From the NCBI RefSeq assembly GCF_009796765.1, contig NZ_CP047023.1, positions 5,191,501 through 5,255,500 of the forward strand: 64,000 bases of DNA, in the 5' to 3' direction. Source of the stretch: Paraglaciecola sp. L3A3 (lineage in GTDB: Bacteria; Pseudomonadota; Gammaproteobacteria; Enterobacterales; Alteromonadaceae). The position numbers were made by a program, and so were the translations under genes. Below are positions 49,297 to 58,290 of the stretch, piece after piece (the first letter of the stretch is position 1; every line of letters begins with the position of its first letter). A model generated the notes under the pieces. The model ran no database searches. It worked only from the letters and a program-made list of their open reading frames with translations, and had not been told where the DNA came from.

Positions 49297-49628
49297 GTTT
49301 TGGCTTAAGCGGAGTGGTTTAATGGGCTAGCTGGCGCTAGCGGGTTGATGATGGATCAAAAGCACAGTATCAAAGTTACTCCGTTATTATAATTTTTTTG
49401 TTAGTAAATATTTCAAATTATTTACAGATGTAAGCCTTTAATCATTATTATTAAAGGCTTACATTTAAAGCAAAGTCTCCAGCCCGAACTGCCTATCTTA
49501 GTTTTATATACAAAACAATGTTTGGTATGGTAATCTCGGCATTTATATACAGATCCAGTTATTAACAATTTATTTAGATTACCGTGTTGGATTGCCTTTA
49601 AAAACAAAACAAGTAAGAGAACCTCTTT
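49297..49628. other. Spacer between sulfatase relic and second GH95-like gene
   Basis: About 330 bp with no gene. It holds a strong hairpin (49429-49463) and, closer to the next gene, TTTTATATACAAAAC at 49502-49516. That sequence shares only the left half of the operator motif, so I do not count it as a site. Promoter function for the second GH95-like gene is plausible. Confidence 0.5.
49429..49463. terminator. Hairpin terminator after the sulfatase relic
   Basis: A perfect 14-bp stem (TGTAAGCCTTTAAT at 49429-49442, complement at 49450-49463) with a 7-nt loop. It is probably the original terminator of the lost sulfatase copy, still separating the two GH95-like genes. Confidence 0.7.
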
Positions 49629-52091
49629 ATGCTTAGTTACCAATATATAAAACATCGAACAACCACTTTTCAAAAGGTTGCTATTAAATGTATGGCCTTA
49701 TCGCTAACTTGTATTGTTTTAGCATCTTGCATCAATAATAACGAAGTAAAACAAACAACTAATGTAGCTAACCCTAAAGTCGCGGTAAATATAGATTATG
49801 CGTCCTTTTTATCGCAGCAAGATATGATTTGGGATCGTATTCCAAACAAGTGGACTGTTGCGCCTTATACCGGCAATGGTAATGTCGGTTTTTTATTCTA
49901 TCAATCAGAAAATGAAGCTAAAAATGTTATCTCCATTCATACCGGTAGACATGATTATTATGACCATCGATTACCCTATGAAGGGGAGGAGATGTTATGG
50001 ATCTATAGAGGGCGATTACCCCTAGGGCATTTTAATTTAACCTCTAAAGGCGATATAGAGAAAGTTAATCTTAGACTAAGTTTATATGACGCAGAATTGA
50101 CCGGTGAAATTATCACCAGTGTTGGCTCCTATAAGGTCAAAGGAATAACCCATAGCGAAAATGACATTATTTATTTTGAGACAGATGCGAAAGCGGGCGA
50201 AGAAGTTAATATTAGCTGGCATCCTGATGCGCCTTATCCTCCGGTAAAATCTGCCTTTGATAAAGGCCATGGCCCTAAAGCTCCCAATTGGGACCGCATG
50301 AGGAACGCACCATTACCTATGCCAGAAGGGCCTTCTTTTAGCCAAGAGGACAACATGCATTTCAGTCTGCAACCTTTATATCAACACAGAGGTGAAACCA
50401 CAGTTGGTTGGGAAGTGGTAGGCAAAGCAGCTGGAAAACAATACCTATCTGCCAGTGTGCACCATAGTTTTCCTGAAAAAAATAGTCATGAAACGGTTAA
50501 AGCAACACTGTTAAAATCCCGCGAATTATTGGCTAATAATGATTTATTTAAAACTCATCAAAAATGGTGGCATGACTATTATCCACAAAGCTATTTGTCT
50601 ATTGGTGAGCCTGAAAAAGAAGCATTTTATTGGATCCAAATGTATAAACTCGCCTCAGCTAGTCGTGGTGATGGACCCATTCTTGATTTGATGGGGCCAT
50701 GGTACAACGATACTTTTTGGCCAATGGTGTGGGGGGATTTAAATGTACAGCTAATTTATTGGACACACCTAACCGCTAATAGAATGGAACTGGGTGAATC
50801 ACTGGTTAATAATATTGATAAGTACCATGACAACTTAACCGGTAATGTACCAGAACGCTGGAAAGATAGTGCTGCGGTTGGGGCATTGTTCCCACAAGAT
50901 ATGGTATCAACTAATGGCGCTAAAGTACCTGATATGTTGGCTTGGTTATTACATGATTATTGGCTGCAATGTCTATATTCAGGCGATAAACAGCGCTTAC
51001 AAGACGGGTTATTTCCAATTTTGCGTAAAACCGGCAATAGCTACCTTAATTATTTGCAAGAGAATCAGATGATGTCTGAGGATGGCATTATCCACATTGC
51101 CAATAGCTGGTCACCTGAATATAAACCAGGTCATGGTCAAGATATCAACTTTACTATTGGGCTACTTCGTTGGACATTTGAAACACTCATTAACCTTAAT
51201 GACAGCTACGCTATGAATGACCCATTGGCTACTGAATGGCAAAGAATATTAGATAATATTGTTCCATTTCAAGTTGATGAAAATGGTTTAAGGATCGGTA
51301 AAGACATTCCTTTTGATAAACCACATCGTCATTATTCTCATTTATTGCCGATATATCCTTTGGCACAAATAACTGTTGAAAACAAAGAGCAAGCCAAATT
51401 AGCACGTACCTCTGTGGATCACTGGTTAGATGTCACTATGTATAGCAATAAAAAAGCTGATGCTATGAAAGTGACTGGCTACACGGCAACAGGAGCAAGT
51501 TCTATTTATGCAACTTTAGGCGACGGTGAAATGGCCTATAAATATCTAGACTTTTTTATTAATCATAAAAATGTTTCTCCAACTACTATGTATGCTGAAG
51601 TTAAGAGTCATCCAGTTATTGAAAGCCCTTTGTCTTATGCCACGTCAGTACACGACATGTTATTGCAAAGTTGGGGTGGCAAAATCAGAGTGTTCCCGGC
51701 AACGCCAAAACATTGGCAAGATTTAGCTTTTCATCAATTAAGAACCCAAGGGGCTTTTTTGGTAACAGCAAAAAAAGCAAAGGGGGAGACTCAGTTTGTT
51801 GAATTAGAAAGTCTAGTGGGAACCCCACTAGTGATAAGTCCAAATATTAGCAATCCGATTATTTATATAGATGGAAAATTAGCGGATAAATCCCTAGTTA
51901 AGCAAGATGAAAATGGTTTTTACGCCATTGATCTAGCTAAAGGTCAGCGGGTGTTATTGATGTCACCAGAAATAACCGCAGCTGATTTAGTAATTAAGCC
52001 TCAAAGTATCCAAGAATCACAACAAAACTTATTTGGTTTAAACGATAAAACCACTCGTTTACCTTCACACGCTTTTTATTATGATGAGTAA
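49629..52091 (+). CDS. GH95-like alpha-L-fucosidase/related hydrolase, copy 2
   Basis: An 820-residue lipoprotein (lipobox VLASC near residue 34), co-linear with the gene at 46669 over its whole length. It has APYTGNGNVGFL, YYDHRLPYEGEEML, WGDLNVQLIYW, NSWSPEYKPGHG, PHRHYSHLLPIYPL and VIESPLSYATSVHDMLLQS. The same departures from classical GH95 catalytic residues occur here (Asp-Leu-Asn for Asn-x-Asn, and Glu for the catalytic Asp). That both copies keep them argues for a functional subfamily rather than decay. The stop lies 4 bp before the next sulfatase start. The two copies may differ in linkage or sulfation tolerance (inference). Confidence 0.85.
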   Translation: MLSYQYIKHRTTTFQKVAIKCMALSLTCIVLASCINNNEVKQTTNVANPKVAVNIDYASFLSQQDMIWDRIPNKWTVAPYTGNGNVGFLFYQSENEAKNVISIHTGRHDYYDHRLPYEGEEMLWIYRGRLPLGHFNLTSKGDIEKVNLRLSLYDAELTGEIITSVGSYKVKGITHSENDIIYFETDAKAGEEVNISWHPDAPYPPVKSAFDKGHGPKAPNWDRMRNAPLPMPEGPSFSQEDNMHFSLQPLYQHRGETTVGWEVVGKAAGKQYLSASVHHSFPEKNSHETVKATLLKSRELLANNDLFKTHQKWWHDYYPQSYLSIGEPEKEAFYWIQMYKLASASRGDGPILDLMGPWYNDTFWPMVWGDLNVQLIYWTHLTANRMELGESLVNNIDKYHDNLTGNVPERWKDSAAVGALFPQDMVSTNGAKVPDMLAWLLHDYWLQCLYSGDKQRLQDGLFPILRKTGNSYLNYLQENQMMSEDGIIHIANSWSPEYKPGHGQDINFTIGLLRWTFETLINLNDSYAMNDPLATEWQRILDNIVPFQVDENGLRIGKDIPFDKPHRHYSHLLPIYPLAQITVENKEQAKLARTSVDHWLDVTMYSNKKADAMKVTGYTATGASSIYATLGDGEMAYKYLDFFINHKNVSPTTMYAEVKSHPVIESPLSYATSVHDMLLQSWGGKIRVFPATPKHWQDLAFHQLRTQGAFLVTAKKAKGETQFVELESLVGTPLVISPNISNPIIYIDGKLADKSLVKQDENGFYAIDLAKGQRVLLMSPEITAADLVIKPQSIQESQQNLFGLNDKTTRLPSHAFYYDE
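51729..52091 (+). repeat. Long direct repeat, copy 2 (GH95-like 3' end)
   Basis: The partner of 48745-49107, with identical spacing and scattered substitutions. The homology continues a short way past the stop codon into the sulfatase start (and its relic upstream), so the original repeat unit was GH95-like gene plus sulfatase. Confidence 0.8.
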
Positions 52092-52095
52092 CAAT

Positions 52096-53616
52096 ATGAA
52101 AGTTATTAAAGGAATTATTGCCACATTGCTTGTAGTTTCAGGTGTACATGTATTTGCATCTGAAGCTAAGCAACCTAATATTATCTTTGTTTTTTCTGAT
52201 GATCAGAGATTTAACTCTATGAGCATGACAGGTGATCCTGTCACTCAAACCCCTAACCTTGATCAGTTGGCTAAAGAAGGGGTGTTTTTTAATCAAACAT
52301 TTATAACCAGTCCAATCTGTGGACCTAGTCGAGCCAATATCTTTACTGCCCAATGGGAAAGAAAAAATAAAATAGGTTTTAATTACCTTTCTAAAAATAT
52401 TATTTCAGAAGGAAGCTTTCGAAAAAGTTGGTTAATGCAATTGAAAAACGCTGGATATTCAACCGCATTTATAGGCAAAGCCCATACAAAAATCGGAGAT
52501 AGAAGAGATACTATTCTTCGAGATAATATTGATTTTGCCTATTTTAGACAGGGGCATATAGGCTTCTATTTAGATGACCCTAAAAAACCTGAATTTAGTA
52601 ACTTACATAATAAAACTCAAATAGAAGGTTTTTTTGAAGCCACTAAAGCGTATTTGACCCAGAGTAATGAGTATGATTATTTTTATAAAAATGCTCACTC
52701 GTCGATTAAAAACAGTATTGCGAAAAGAGATCCTAAGAAGCCGTTTGCGGCTTGGATTAATTTTAATTTACCTCACGCTGCAAGTATTGGCGGAATGGGA
52801 AGCCGCGAGAGCGATCCGGCTCATTACCGTACGTTATATACTCAAAATCAAATGTCTTTACCCGAAGGTTACCCTGTACCGGAAACCTTGCCCAAAGAAG
52901 TTTTTTCCGCGGCAGATCTGATGAAATATTACGATGTTTCTAATCCTAATCAATTAAAGAATAAAAAACTGAGCATGAGCCGAGCGGTTTTTTCAATTGA
53001 TAAATTTATGGGTGACTTACGTGTTTACCTAACCAGTATTGGTGAACAAGATAATACTATTATTATATTTTGTTCCGATAATGGCTTGCTGTTAGGGGAG
53101 CACGGTTTAGGAGGAAAAAGCATTCTTTATGATGAAAACGTACATGTACCAATGATTGTATATTCACCATTTTTTGATAAACAGCTCACAGGAAAAAAAA
53201 TAAATGAGCTGGTTGTAGGTCAAGATATTCCTGCTTCTATTCTAGACTTTGCAGGTATTAAAGTACCTGAGAGTTACCAAGGTAAAAGTTTCACTCCTCT
53301 TATTAAAGGTGATAATGCCGCTTGGCGTCAGGAGGTATTTCTTGAAAACCTATTTACTGACCAAGGCTACCCAAGACAAGAAGCTTTGCGGACCAAAGAA
53401 TATAAATATATTCGTTCATTTAGTAAACAAAATGATAGAAGTAAATATTTACCAGGACAAACCGCTGAGACAGGAGAATTACCTATATATGAAGAGTTAT
53501 ATCACCTAGTTAAAGATCCAAGTGAACAGCACAATTTAGCCCTTGATCCAAAATACCAAGCTGTGCTGAAACAATTTAGAGTTAAAACTAGTCAAGTATT
53601 GAAGCAGCTTTTATGA
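52096..53616 (+). CDS. Sulfatase (family S1)
   Basis: Start at ATG 52096, just after the GH95-like stop, which gives a compact signal peptide (ending HVFASEA). An ATG at 52081 inside the upstream gene is in frame and possible. The 506-residue protein has FSDDQRFNS, the formylglycine motif ICGPSR with catalytic Cys75, FIGKAHTK in place of GKWH, NFNLPHAA, CSDNGLLLGEHGLGGKS and DENVHVPM. The SDNG-LLGEHG arrangement groups it with choline-sulfatase/iduronate-sulfatase-like enzymes. Its 5' end is duplicated as the relic at 49112. It is followed after 73 bp by a GH29 gene. Confidence 0.93.
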   Translation: MKVIKGIIATLLVVSGVHVFASEAKQPNIIFVFSDDQRFNSMSMTGDPVTQTPNLDQLAKEGVFFNQTFITSPICGPSRANIFTAQWERKNKIGFNYLSKNIISEGSFRKSWLMQLKNAGYSTAFIGKAHTKIGDRRDTILRDNIDFAYFRQGHIGFYLDDPKKPEFSNLHNKTQIEGFFEATKAYLTQSNEYDYFYKNAHSSIKNSIAKRDPKKPFAAWINFNLPHAASIGGMGSRESDPAHYRTLYTQNQMSLPEGYPVPETLPKEVFSAADLMKYYDVSNPNQLKNKKLSMSRAVFSIDKFMGDLRVYLTSIGEQDNTIIIFCSDNGLLLGEHGLGGKSILYDENVHVPMIVYSPFFDKQLTGKKINELVVGQDIPASILDFAGIKVPESYQGKSFTPLIKGDNAAWRQEVFLENLFTDQGYPRQEALRTKEYKYIRSFSKQNDRSKYLPGQTAETGELPIYEELYHLVKDPSEQHNLALDPKYQAVLKQFRVKTSQVLKQLL

Positions 53617-53689
53617 GAGTAAAGTCATAGTAAATATGTGACTTAATTATCAGCAACTAAATTTAATTAATAATTTACAGGAATAGAAA

Positions 53690-55561
53690 GTGAAGAAAAC
53701 AATAAGAGGTTTATTTGTTGTTAAGATGCTTGCGATTGGCGCTGCACTAATTATTAGTGGGTGCTCAGAAAAACAGCAGAACAAAATTCAACAGGGGGAT
53801 GATAACTGGATAGTTTTTGATATAAACCAGTCCGCATCACAACAAAAACAAACAACTTGGCAGTTTGAATTAAATATACCAGCTAAATACGATGTTCAAA
53901 TTATTAGTGAAATATTAGAGCAAGAGTCGACGAATTCAGCAGTGCCTGATGTGAATGTTGCGATAGATGGTATTGAGATAGCAGCTGAGCTTAAGCATAG
54001 TTTTAGAATTATGTCCGACAACAAACCGCTTAATGTATTTGAGTTTCAAACAGCCCATGAGTTTAAAAAAGACGGTGAACATTCTCTTTCAGTTACTCTT
54101 GATAAAAATGTTAAACAGGTTCGTTTAGTACCTAACTATAAAAACCCACTGGGTAGCGGTGATTTTCATAAAGAATGGTTAACCATGCATGAGTCTCCAG
54201 AAAAACAAGCCGCTTTAAAGTGGTTTAAGGATGCTCGTTTCGGTATGTTTATACACTGGGGACTCTACTCTGGAGCAGCCGGTGAATGGAAAGGTACACG
54301 TATAAAAAAGTCGCCGATCCCAGGGCCTGGTGTAGCTGAATGGTTAATGTTCAAATTTCAAATATCTCGTGAAGAGTATGCTGAGTTAGCAAAAGCCTTT
54401 AACCCTGATAAATCTTTTGCTCAGAATATTGCGCGCTTAGCTAAAGATGCTGGCATGAAGTATGTAGTGATTACCAGTAAACATCATGATGGTTTTGCTT
54501 TGTTTGATTCAAAAGTTTCAGAATTCGACATGGTAGATGCGACGCCCTACAAAGCAGATTTAATTAAAGAGCTTTACGATGCAGTACTCGCCGAAGGCCT
54601 AGAATTTGGCGTGTATTATTCTCATGGTAATGATTGGACAGATGGTACTGATGGTAACTATGCCGAAGTTAAAAAGACAAATGACAAGTTAGGTGTATTT
54701 ACATCATATAAAGGTAAAAACCTATGGGATCCTAGCCCTAATAGTCATAGCGAATATTTACAAAGTAAAGCTTACCCCCAAGTTGCTGAGTTAATTAATT
54801 TACTGCCTAAACTACGAGTCATATGGTTTGACGGTGACGGCTTAATTACCGAGAAGCAAGCCTTTGATTTTTATAAACTTGCTTACGATATGAATCCTAA
54901 TATTTTAGTGAATCGTAGAGTGGGTTATGACTTTGGCGACTACCTTGACGCCGGCGATAATGTGATCCCCTCAGCTGATGACAACCTTGAAAAACATTGG
55001 GAGACAGCCGGCACAACTAATAATTCTTGGGGATATAACGATCAAGATTTTGATTGGAAATCAACCAAGGAACTGCTCTATTATTTTATCGACATTACCT
55101 CTAAAGGCGGAAATTACCTGTTAAATATTGGACCAGATGGAAAAGGCCATGTGCCAGCAGAAAGTGCTAAAGGATTACGAGAAATGGGGCAGTGGGTAAA
55201 AACCAATAGGGACGCTATTTTTGGCACCACACCTTGGACAGTGCAACGTGAAGGGCAGGATGAAACACTTTTAAAAGGCACCGGACACAGAGCTGCAAAA
55301 GGTTTTGTTCGTAAGTTTACTCAAAATGATTTTTGGTTTACGGCGCGAGAAAATAAAGTATATGCTATGTCACTTGTGCCAGCTGTAGGAAAAGTGAGTA
55401 TTAAATCTCTTAATTCAAGTGCTGGTGATATTCAATCTGTGCGGTTGCTTGGCAGTGAGCAGAGTTTAAATTGGCAGCAAAATGCCAATTCATTAGAAAT
55501 TGATTTTAGCAATGTTGAAACCGCTGAAAATGGTTATGGGGTTGAAGTTGTATTAAAATAA
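53690..55561 (+). CDS. GH29 alpha-L-fucosidase, lipoprotein with N-terminal beta-sandwich
   Basis: Translation starts at GTG 53690 after CAGGAATAG. The 623-residue protein has lipobox IISGC (Cys25). Residues about 35-155 form an added beta-rich domain (WQFELNIPAKYDVQI...VRLVPNY) of carbohydrate-binding type. The GH29 core then shows ARFGMFIHWGLYSG, SKHHDGFALFDS, FGVYYSHGNDW and VIWFDGDG with nucleophile Asp381, followed by TTNNSWGYN and GGNYLLNIGPDG. Its C-terminal region resembles that of the GH29 at 16786 (ENDFWFT-like and VSIKSL), so the two are closer to each other than to the one at 19975. A terminator shared with the IclR gene follows. Confidence 0.92.
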   Translation: MKKTIRGLFVVKMLAIGAALIISGCSEKQQNKIQQGDDNWIVFDINQSASQQKQTTWQFELNIPAKYDVQIISEILEQESTNSAVPDVNVAIDGIEIAAELKHSFRIMSDNKPLNVFEFQTAHEFKKDGEHSLSVTLDKNVKQVRLVPNYKNPLGSGDFHKEWLTMHESPEKQAALKWFKDARFGMFIHWGLYSGAAGEWKGTRIKKSPIPGPGVAEWLMFKFQISREEYAELAKAFNPDKSFAQNIARLAKDAGMKYVVITSKHHDGFALFDSKVSEFDMVDATPYKADLIKELYDAVLAEGLEFGVYYSHGNDWTDGTDGNYAEVKKTNDKLGVFTSYKGKNLWDPSPNSHSEYLQSKAYPQVAELINLLPKLRVIWFDGDGLITEKQAFDFYKLAYDMNPNILVNRRVGYDFGDYLDAGDNVIPSADDNLEKHWETAGTTNNSWGYNDQDFDWKSTKELLYYFIDITSKGGNYLLNIGPDGKGHVPAESAKGLREMGQWVKTNRDAIFGTTPWTVQREGQDETLLKGTGHRAAKGFVRKFTQNDFWFTARENKVYAMSLVPAVGKVSIKSLNSSAGDIQSVRLLGSEQSLNWQQNANSLEIDFSNVETAENGYGVEVVLK

Positions 55562-55577
55562 AACGTTTAAATTAGGA

Positions 55578-55609
55578 TTATGTCAGTCGGTTAAACCTGA
55601 CTGACATAA
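55578..55609. terminator. Bidirectional hairpin terminator (GH29 / IclR)
   Basis: An 11-bp perfect stem (TTATGTCAGTC at 55578-55588, complement at 55599-55609), extendable into the 10-nt loop by G-T and G-C pairs. It sits between the converging GH29 and IclR genes. T runs are weak on both sides. Confidence 0.7.
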
Positions 55610-55613
55610 ATCA

Positions 55614-56390
55614 CTAAAAACCGTTATAAGTGTTAGCTAAATCAGATAATTCGGTGGCTGCTTTACGGACAAAAGCTTCAGTTTTGGCTAGACTTAATGA
55701 AATGCCTTTTTCTACTATAAAAGGAACTGTAATACAGGCGATGACTTCTTTAGTTTTCCCTAAAAATATGGGGAAAGATAAATCGGTTAAGCCTGAAACA
55801 ATAGGGCTTTTTGACCTAGCGTGGCCTTTTCCTAGTATTCTTTGAATTAAAGCTTCACATTCTGCTCGGTCAAAATCATCAGCTGTTTTTTCAAACCAAT
55901 CAAGTGATTCTTCTCTGACTTCTTCATTCATATAAGATAAAAGTACTCTACCAGAGCCTGTTTTATAAAGGTCAAGGTGATGCCCAACTCTTACCGAGAG
56001 ACCAACTATAGCAGGGCTTTGGACTCTGGCAATAACAACCATATGCTGCTGGTTGGCAACAGCAATGTGGCATGATTGCATGATGTCAGAAGAAAGTTTT
56101 TGCATAATGGGAAATGCGGCTTCTACTAATGTGCCAACAGGTGGCACTTTCATACCTAAGTCAAATAACTTATTGGTGATATGGAATGAATCTCCGCCTT
56201 CGTTTCTTGCCAGGTAACCTCTATGCTCTAGTGCCGCAATCATTCTATAGATTTCGCTTTTAGAGCGTTCTAAAGTCGTTGATATTTTAGCAAGAGACAT
56301 AGGCACTTGAACATCCGCTAACAATTCTAATATTTCAAAACCTTTCTCTAATGCTGGGGCAGAATAACTTCGTTTCTTTTTATCTTCCAT
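55614..56390 (-). CDS. IclR-family transcriptional regulator
   Basis: A 258-residue regulator and the only transcription factor in the window. The N-terminal winged helix-turn-helix (PALEKGFEILELLADVQVPMSL, then SEIYRMIAALEHRGYL, residues about 10-75) is followed by the IclR effector domain (MQKLSSDIMQSCHIAV, ARVQSPAIVGLSVRVGH, YKTGSGRVLL, GLTDLSFPIF). IclR proteins bind small metabolites, often sugar acids or keto-sugars, and act as repressors or activators. It is divergent from the hydrolase/TonB-receptor pair, with a candidate operator between them. It probably senses a fucose-catabolism intermediate and controls the whole locus (inference). Confidence 0.93.
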   Translation of the reverse strand: MEDKKKRSYSAPALEKGFEILELLADVQVPMSLAKISTTLERSKSEIYRMIAALEHRGYLARNEGGDSFHITNKLFDLGMKVPPVGTLVEAAFPIMQKLSSDIMQSCHIAVANQQHMVVIARVQSPAIVGLSVRVGHHLDLYKTGSGRVLLSYMNEEVREESLDWFEKTADDFDRAECEALIQRILGKGHARSKSPIVSGLTDLSFPIFLGKTKEVIACITVPFIVEKGISLSLAKTEAFVRKAATELSDLANTYNGF

Positions 56391-56626
56391 TTAAAGAATG
56401 ACCTCGTTTTTTTATTTTCGTGTTCAGAAACTGTTCCGAGCATTTTATAAGTAAATTCATGTTTTTAAAATATTTAATTTACCACATAGCTATTACGCTA
56501 CTTTTTAGATAAATACTCTACATTAATGACAATAAGCTTGTTATTTACTTCCCGTCACTTTTTTAAAAAAGCCTAAATATTAAAGGTTCGTTTTGTTAGT
56601 TGAATTCTTAAATCTGCTCATTGATG

Positions 56627-56641
56627 TTTTATATGTGAAAT
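56627..56641 (+). promoter_or_regulatory. Candidate PUL operator (site 4 of 5), IclR/hydrolase divergent promoter
   Basis: TTTTATATGTGAAAT lies 42 bp before the alpha/beta hydrolase start and 237 bp from the IclR start, in the 292-bp divergent gap (56391-56682). Its complement, ATTTCACATATAAAA, is the form closest to the consensus of all five sites. Autoregulation is the usual arrangement for IclR proteins. Confidence 0.6.
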
Positions 56642-56682
56642 GATAGATTGAATTTAAAATACTCAATATCAGTAGGGATAAA

Positions 56683-58023
56683 ATGAAAATTCTATTAAGT
56701 TGTTTATGGCCGACACTTTTTTTAGTGAGTTGTGTAACATCACAAGTTGCAGAAATAGGGGATGTAGAAAAAGAAAGGGGAAACACAGCTATTTCTCAGT
56801 CACTGCCTAGTGTCACACCAGTTTTAGATGGTGTACGTGCAGATATGACTGCCTTAGCCAATGCTACCACTACACCTAAAGTTTATGATGCGGTAAAAAG
56901 AGATAATGGTATTACTGAACTGTATCTTGAAGGGCAACACTATCAAGGTAAGCCTACTAGGATCTTTGCATTATATTCGGCGCCTCAGACACCTTATGTT
57001 ACTAAAAGTGGTGAAATTCCTGCGGTAGTATTAGTACATGGTGGTGGTGGTAGCGCATTCGAACAATGGGTGACCAAATGGAATGATGCAGGCTTTGCGG
57101 CTATTAGTATTGCAGTTGAAGGACAGACTGATCAGAAGGATGCAAACAACAAGTGGCAGAAGCATGCGTTTTCTGGCCCTGCAAGAGCTGCAATATACGG
57201 CGACGCTGATAAACCTATTTCTGAACAATGGATGTACCATGCGGTAAGCGCAACTATTACAGCCCGTAAATTTTTAGCATCTCAGCCCAATATTAGTAAA
57301 AGCGATATTGGCCTGTCTGGTATTTCATGGGGAGGGGTTATCACTTCTACTGTAATTGGCTTTGATCCTTCATTTAAATTTGCTATCCCAGTTTATGGTA
57401 ATGGCTTTCTCGATCAGATGGACAACCAATATGGTCGCAGCTTGGCTGAAAACTTATCCTATAAAAATGTTTGGGAGCCAGGACTAAATATTGAACAATA
57501 TAAAAACCCTTCATTGTGGCTGACATGGCGAAATGACGTACATTTTGCATTAGATGCTCAAGCAAAAACATATGGATTATTAAGTAATAATGTTGCTAAT
57601 TCTATCAAGTTGGGTATTAGGCACGGACATATAGCTGGGTGGAAACAACCTGAGTCCTACTTTTTTGCTCATCAGGTTATTAATAATAATGCAAGTTGGG
57701 TAGAGAGCCGTGATCTAATCTTGACTGAAGATAATACAGCATCAGCTACCTTTCAAATTAAACTTAGCCCACAAATGTATACGGTGCAAAGCGCCAAGGT
57801 AAATTTCACTGCAGGGCAAGGACATACAGGACCAGCAAGTTGGCAAGAAATGTCCGCTAGTTGGCGTGTAAAGTCAAACGGTACGATCACTGTCGAGTTT
57901 GAAAATATGCCTAAAGACGTAACCCATTGGTTTATCAACATAGAGGTTGATATAAAGAGCGATAGCCAAAAAATTGATGAAGCATTGACAGTTAGTAGCG
58001 CGGTATATTCAGCCAATACCTAA
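56683..58023 (+). CDS. Lipoprotein alpha/beta hydrolase (dienelactone hydrolase/acetyl-xylan-esterase-like)
   Basis: A 446-residue lipoprotein (lipobox FLVSC, Cys17). It has an alpha/beta hydrolase domain with oxyanion motif VLVHGGGGSAFEQW, nucleophile elbow GISWGG (Ser215), a later WRNDVHF (probable acid Asp) and RHGHIAGW (probable catalytic His). A C-terminal beta-sandwich of about 100 residues follows (SPQMYTVQSAKVNFTAG...). This plan resembles secreted carbohydrate esterases and so-called PhoPQ- or dienelactone-type hydrolases of marine glycan loci. It may remove acetyl or other acyl groups from the fucan. It lies between the IclR gene and the TonB receptor. Confidence 0.8.
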   Translation: MKILLSCLWPTLFLVSCVTSQVAEIGDVEKERGNTAISQSLPSVTPVLDGVRADMTALANATTTPKVYDAVKRDNGITELYLEGQHYQGKPTRIFALYSAPQTPYVTKSGEIPAVVLVHGGGGSAFEQWVTKWNDAGFAAISIAVEGQTDQKDANNKWQKHAFSGPARAAIYGDADKPISEQWMYHAVSATITARKFLASQPNISKSDIGLSGISWGGVITSTVIGFDPSFKFAIPVYGNGFLDQMDNQYGRSLAENLSYKNVWEPGLNIEQYKNPSLWLTWRNDVHFALDAQAKTYGLLSNNVANSIKLGIRHGHIAGWKQPESYFFAHQVINNNASWVESRDLILTEDNTASATFQIKLSPQMYTVQSAKVNFTAGQGHTGPASWQEMSASWRVKSNGTITVEFENMPKDVTHWFINIEVDIKSDSQKIDEALTVSSAVYSANT

Positions 58024-58040
58024 TCGGCTCGAAAGCCATT

Positions 58041-58076
58041 CTCCGCAGTATTACTAACCTGCGGGGACACTTTTTT
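58041..58076 (+). terminator. Rho-independent terminator after the alpha/beta hydrolase
   Basis: A stem of 8 bp (CTCCGCAG at 58041-58048 pairing with CTGCGGGG at 58059-58066, one G-T pair) followed by ACACTTTTTT. It implies that the receptor has its own promoter. Confidence 0.75.
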
Positions 58077-58270
58077 CTGGTTTATCTAATGACAGATGCT
58101 GAGGCCCATTCTCATTCTCATAGTCAAAAGATTACTTAAATACGTTATTTTGCATGTATTTAGTCTATTACTCAATAAACATGTGTATTTTACACCCGCT
58201 CCTAACTCATTATAAATTAAGTCTTTTTTATTAAATTCAAAACTTCTTATAAAAATATATCAAATACCTC

Positions 58271-58290
58271 TTGTTTCAAATGTGAAACAA
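58271..58290. promoter_or_regulatory. Candidate PUL operator (site 5 of 5), perfect palindrome
   Basis: TTGTTTCA (58271-58278) and its exact complement TGAAACAA (58283-58290) flank AATG. The core GTTTCAAATGTGAAA matches the DUF1080 site at 12 of 15 positions. It lies 70 bp before the receptor start and resembles the TGTTTCA/TGAAACA arms known from IclR-family (KdgR-type) operators. Confidence 0.6.

Noticed and set aside
49502..49516. Possible sixth operator before the second GH95-like gene
   Set aside because: Only the left half (TTTTATAT) matches well, 11 of 15 overall, which is expected by chance in such AT-rich sequence.
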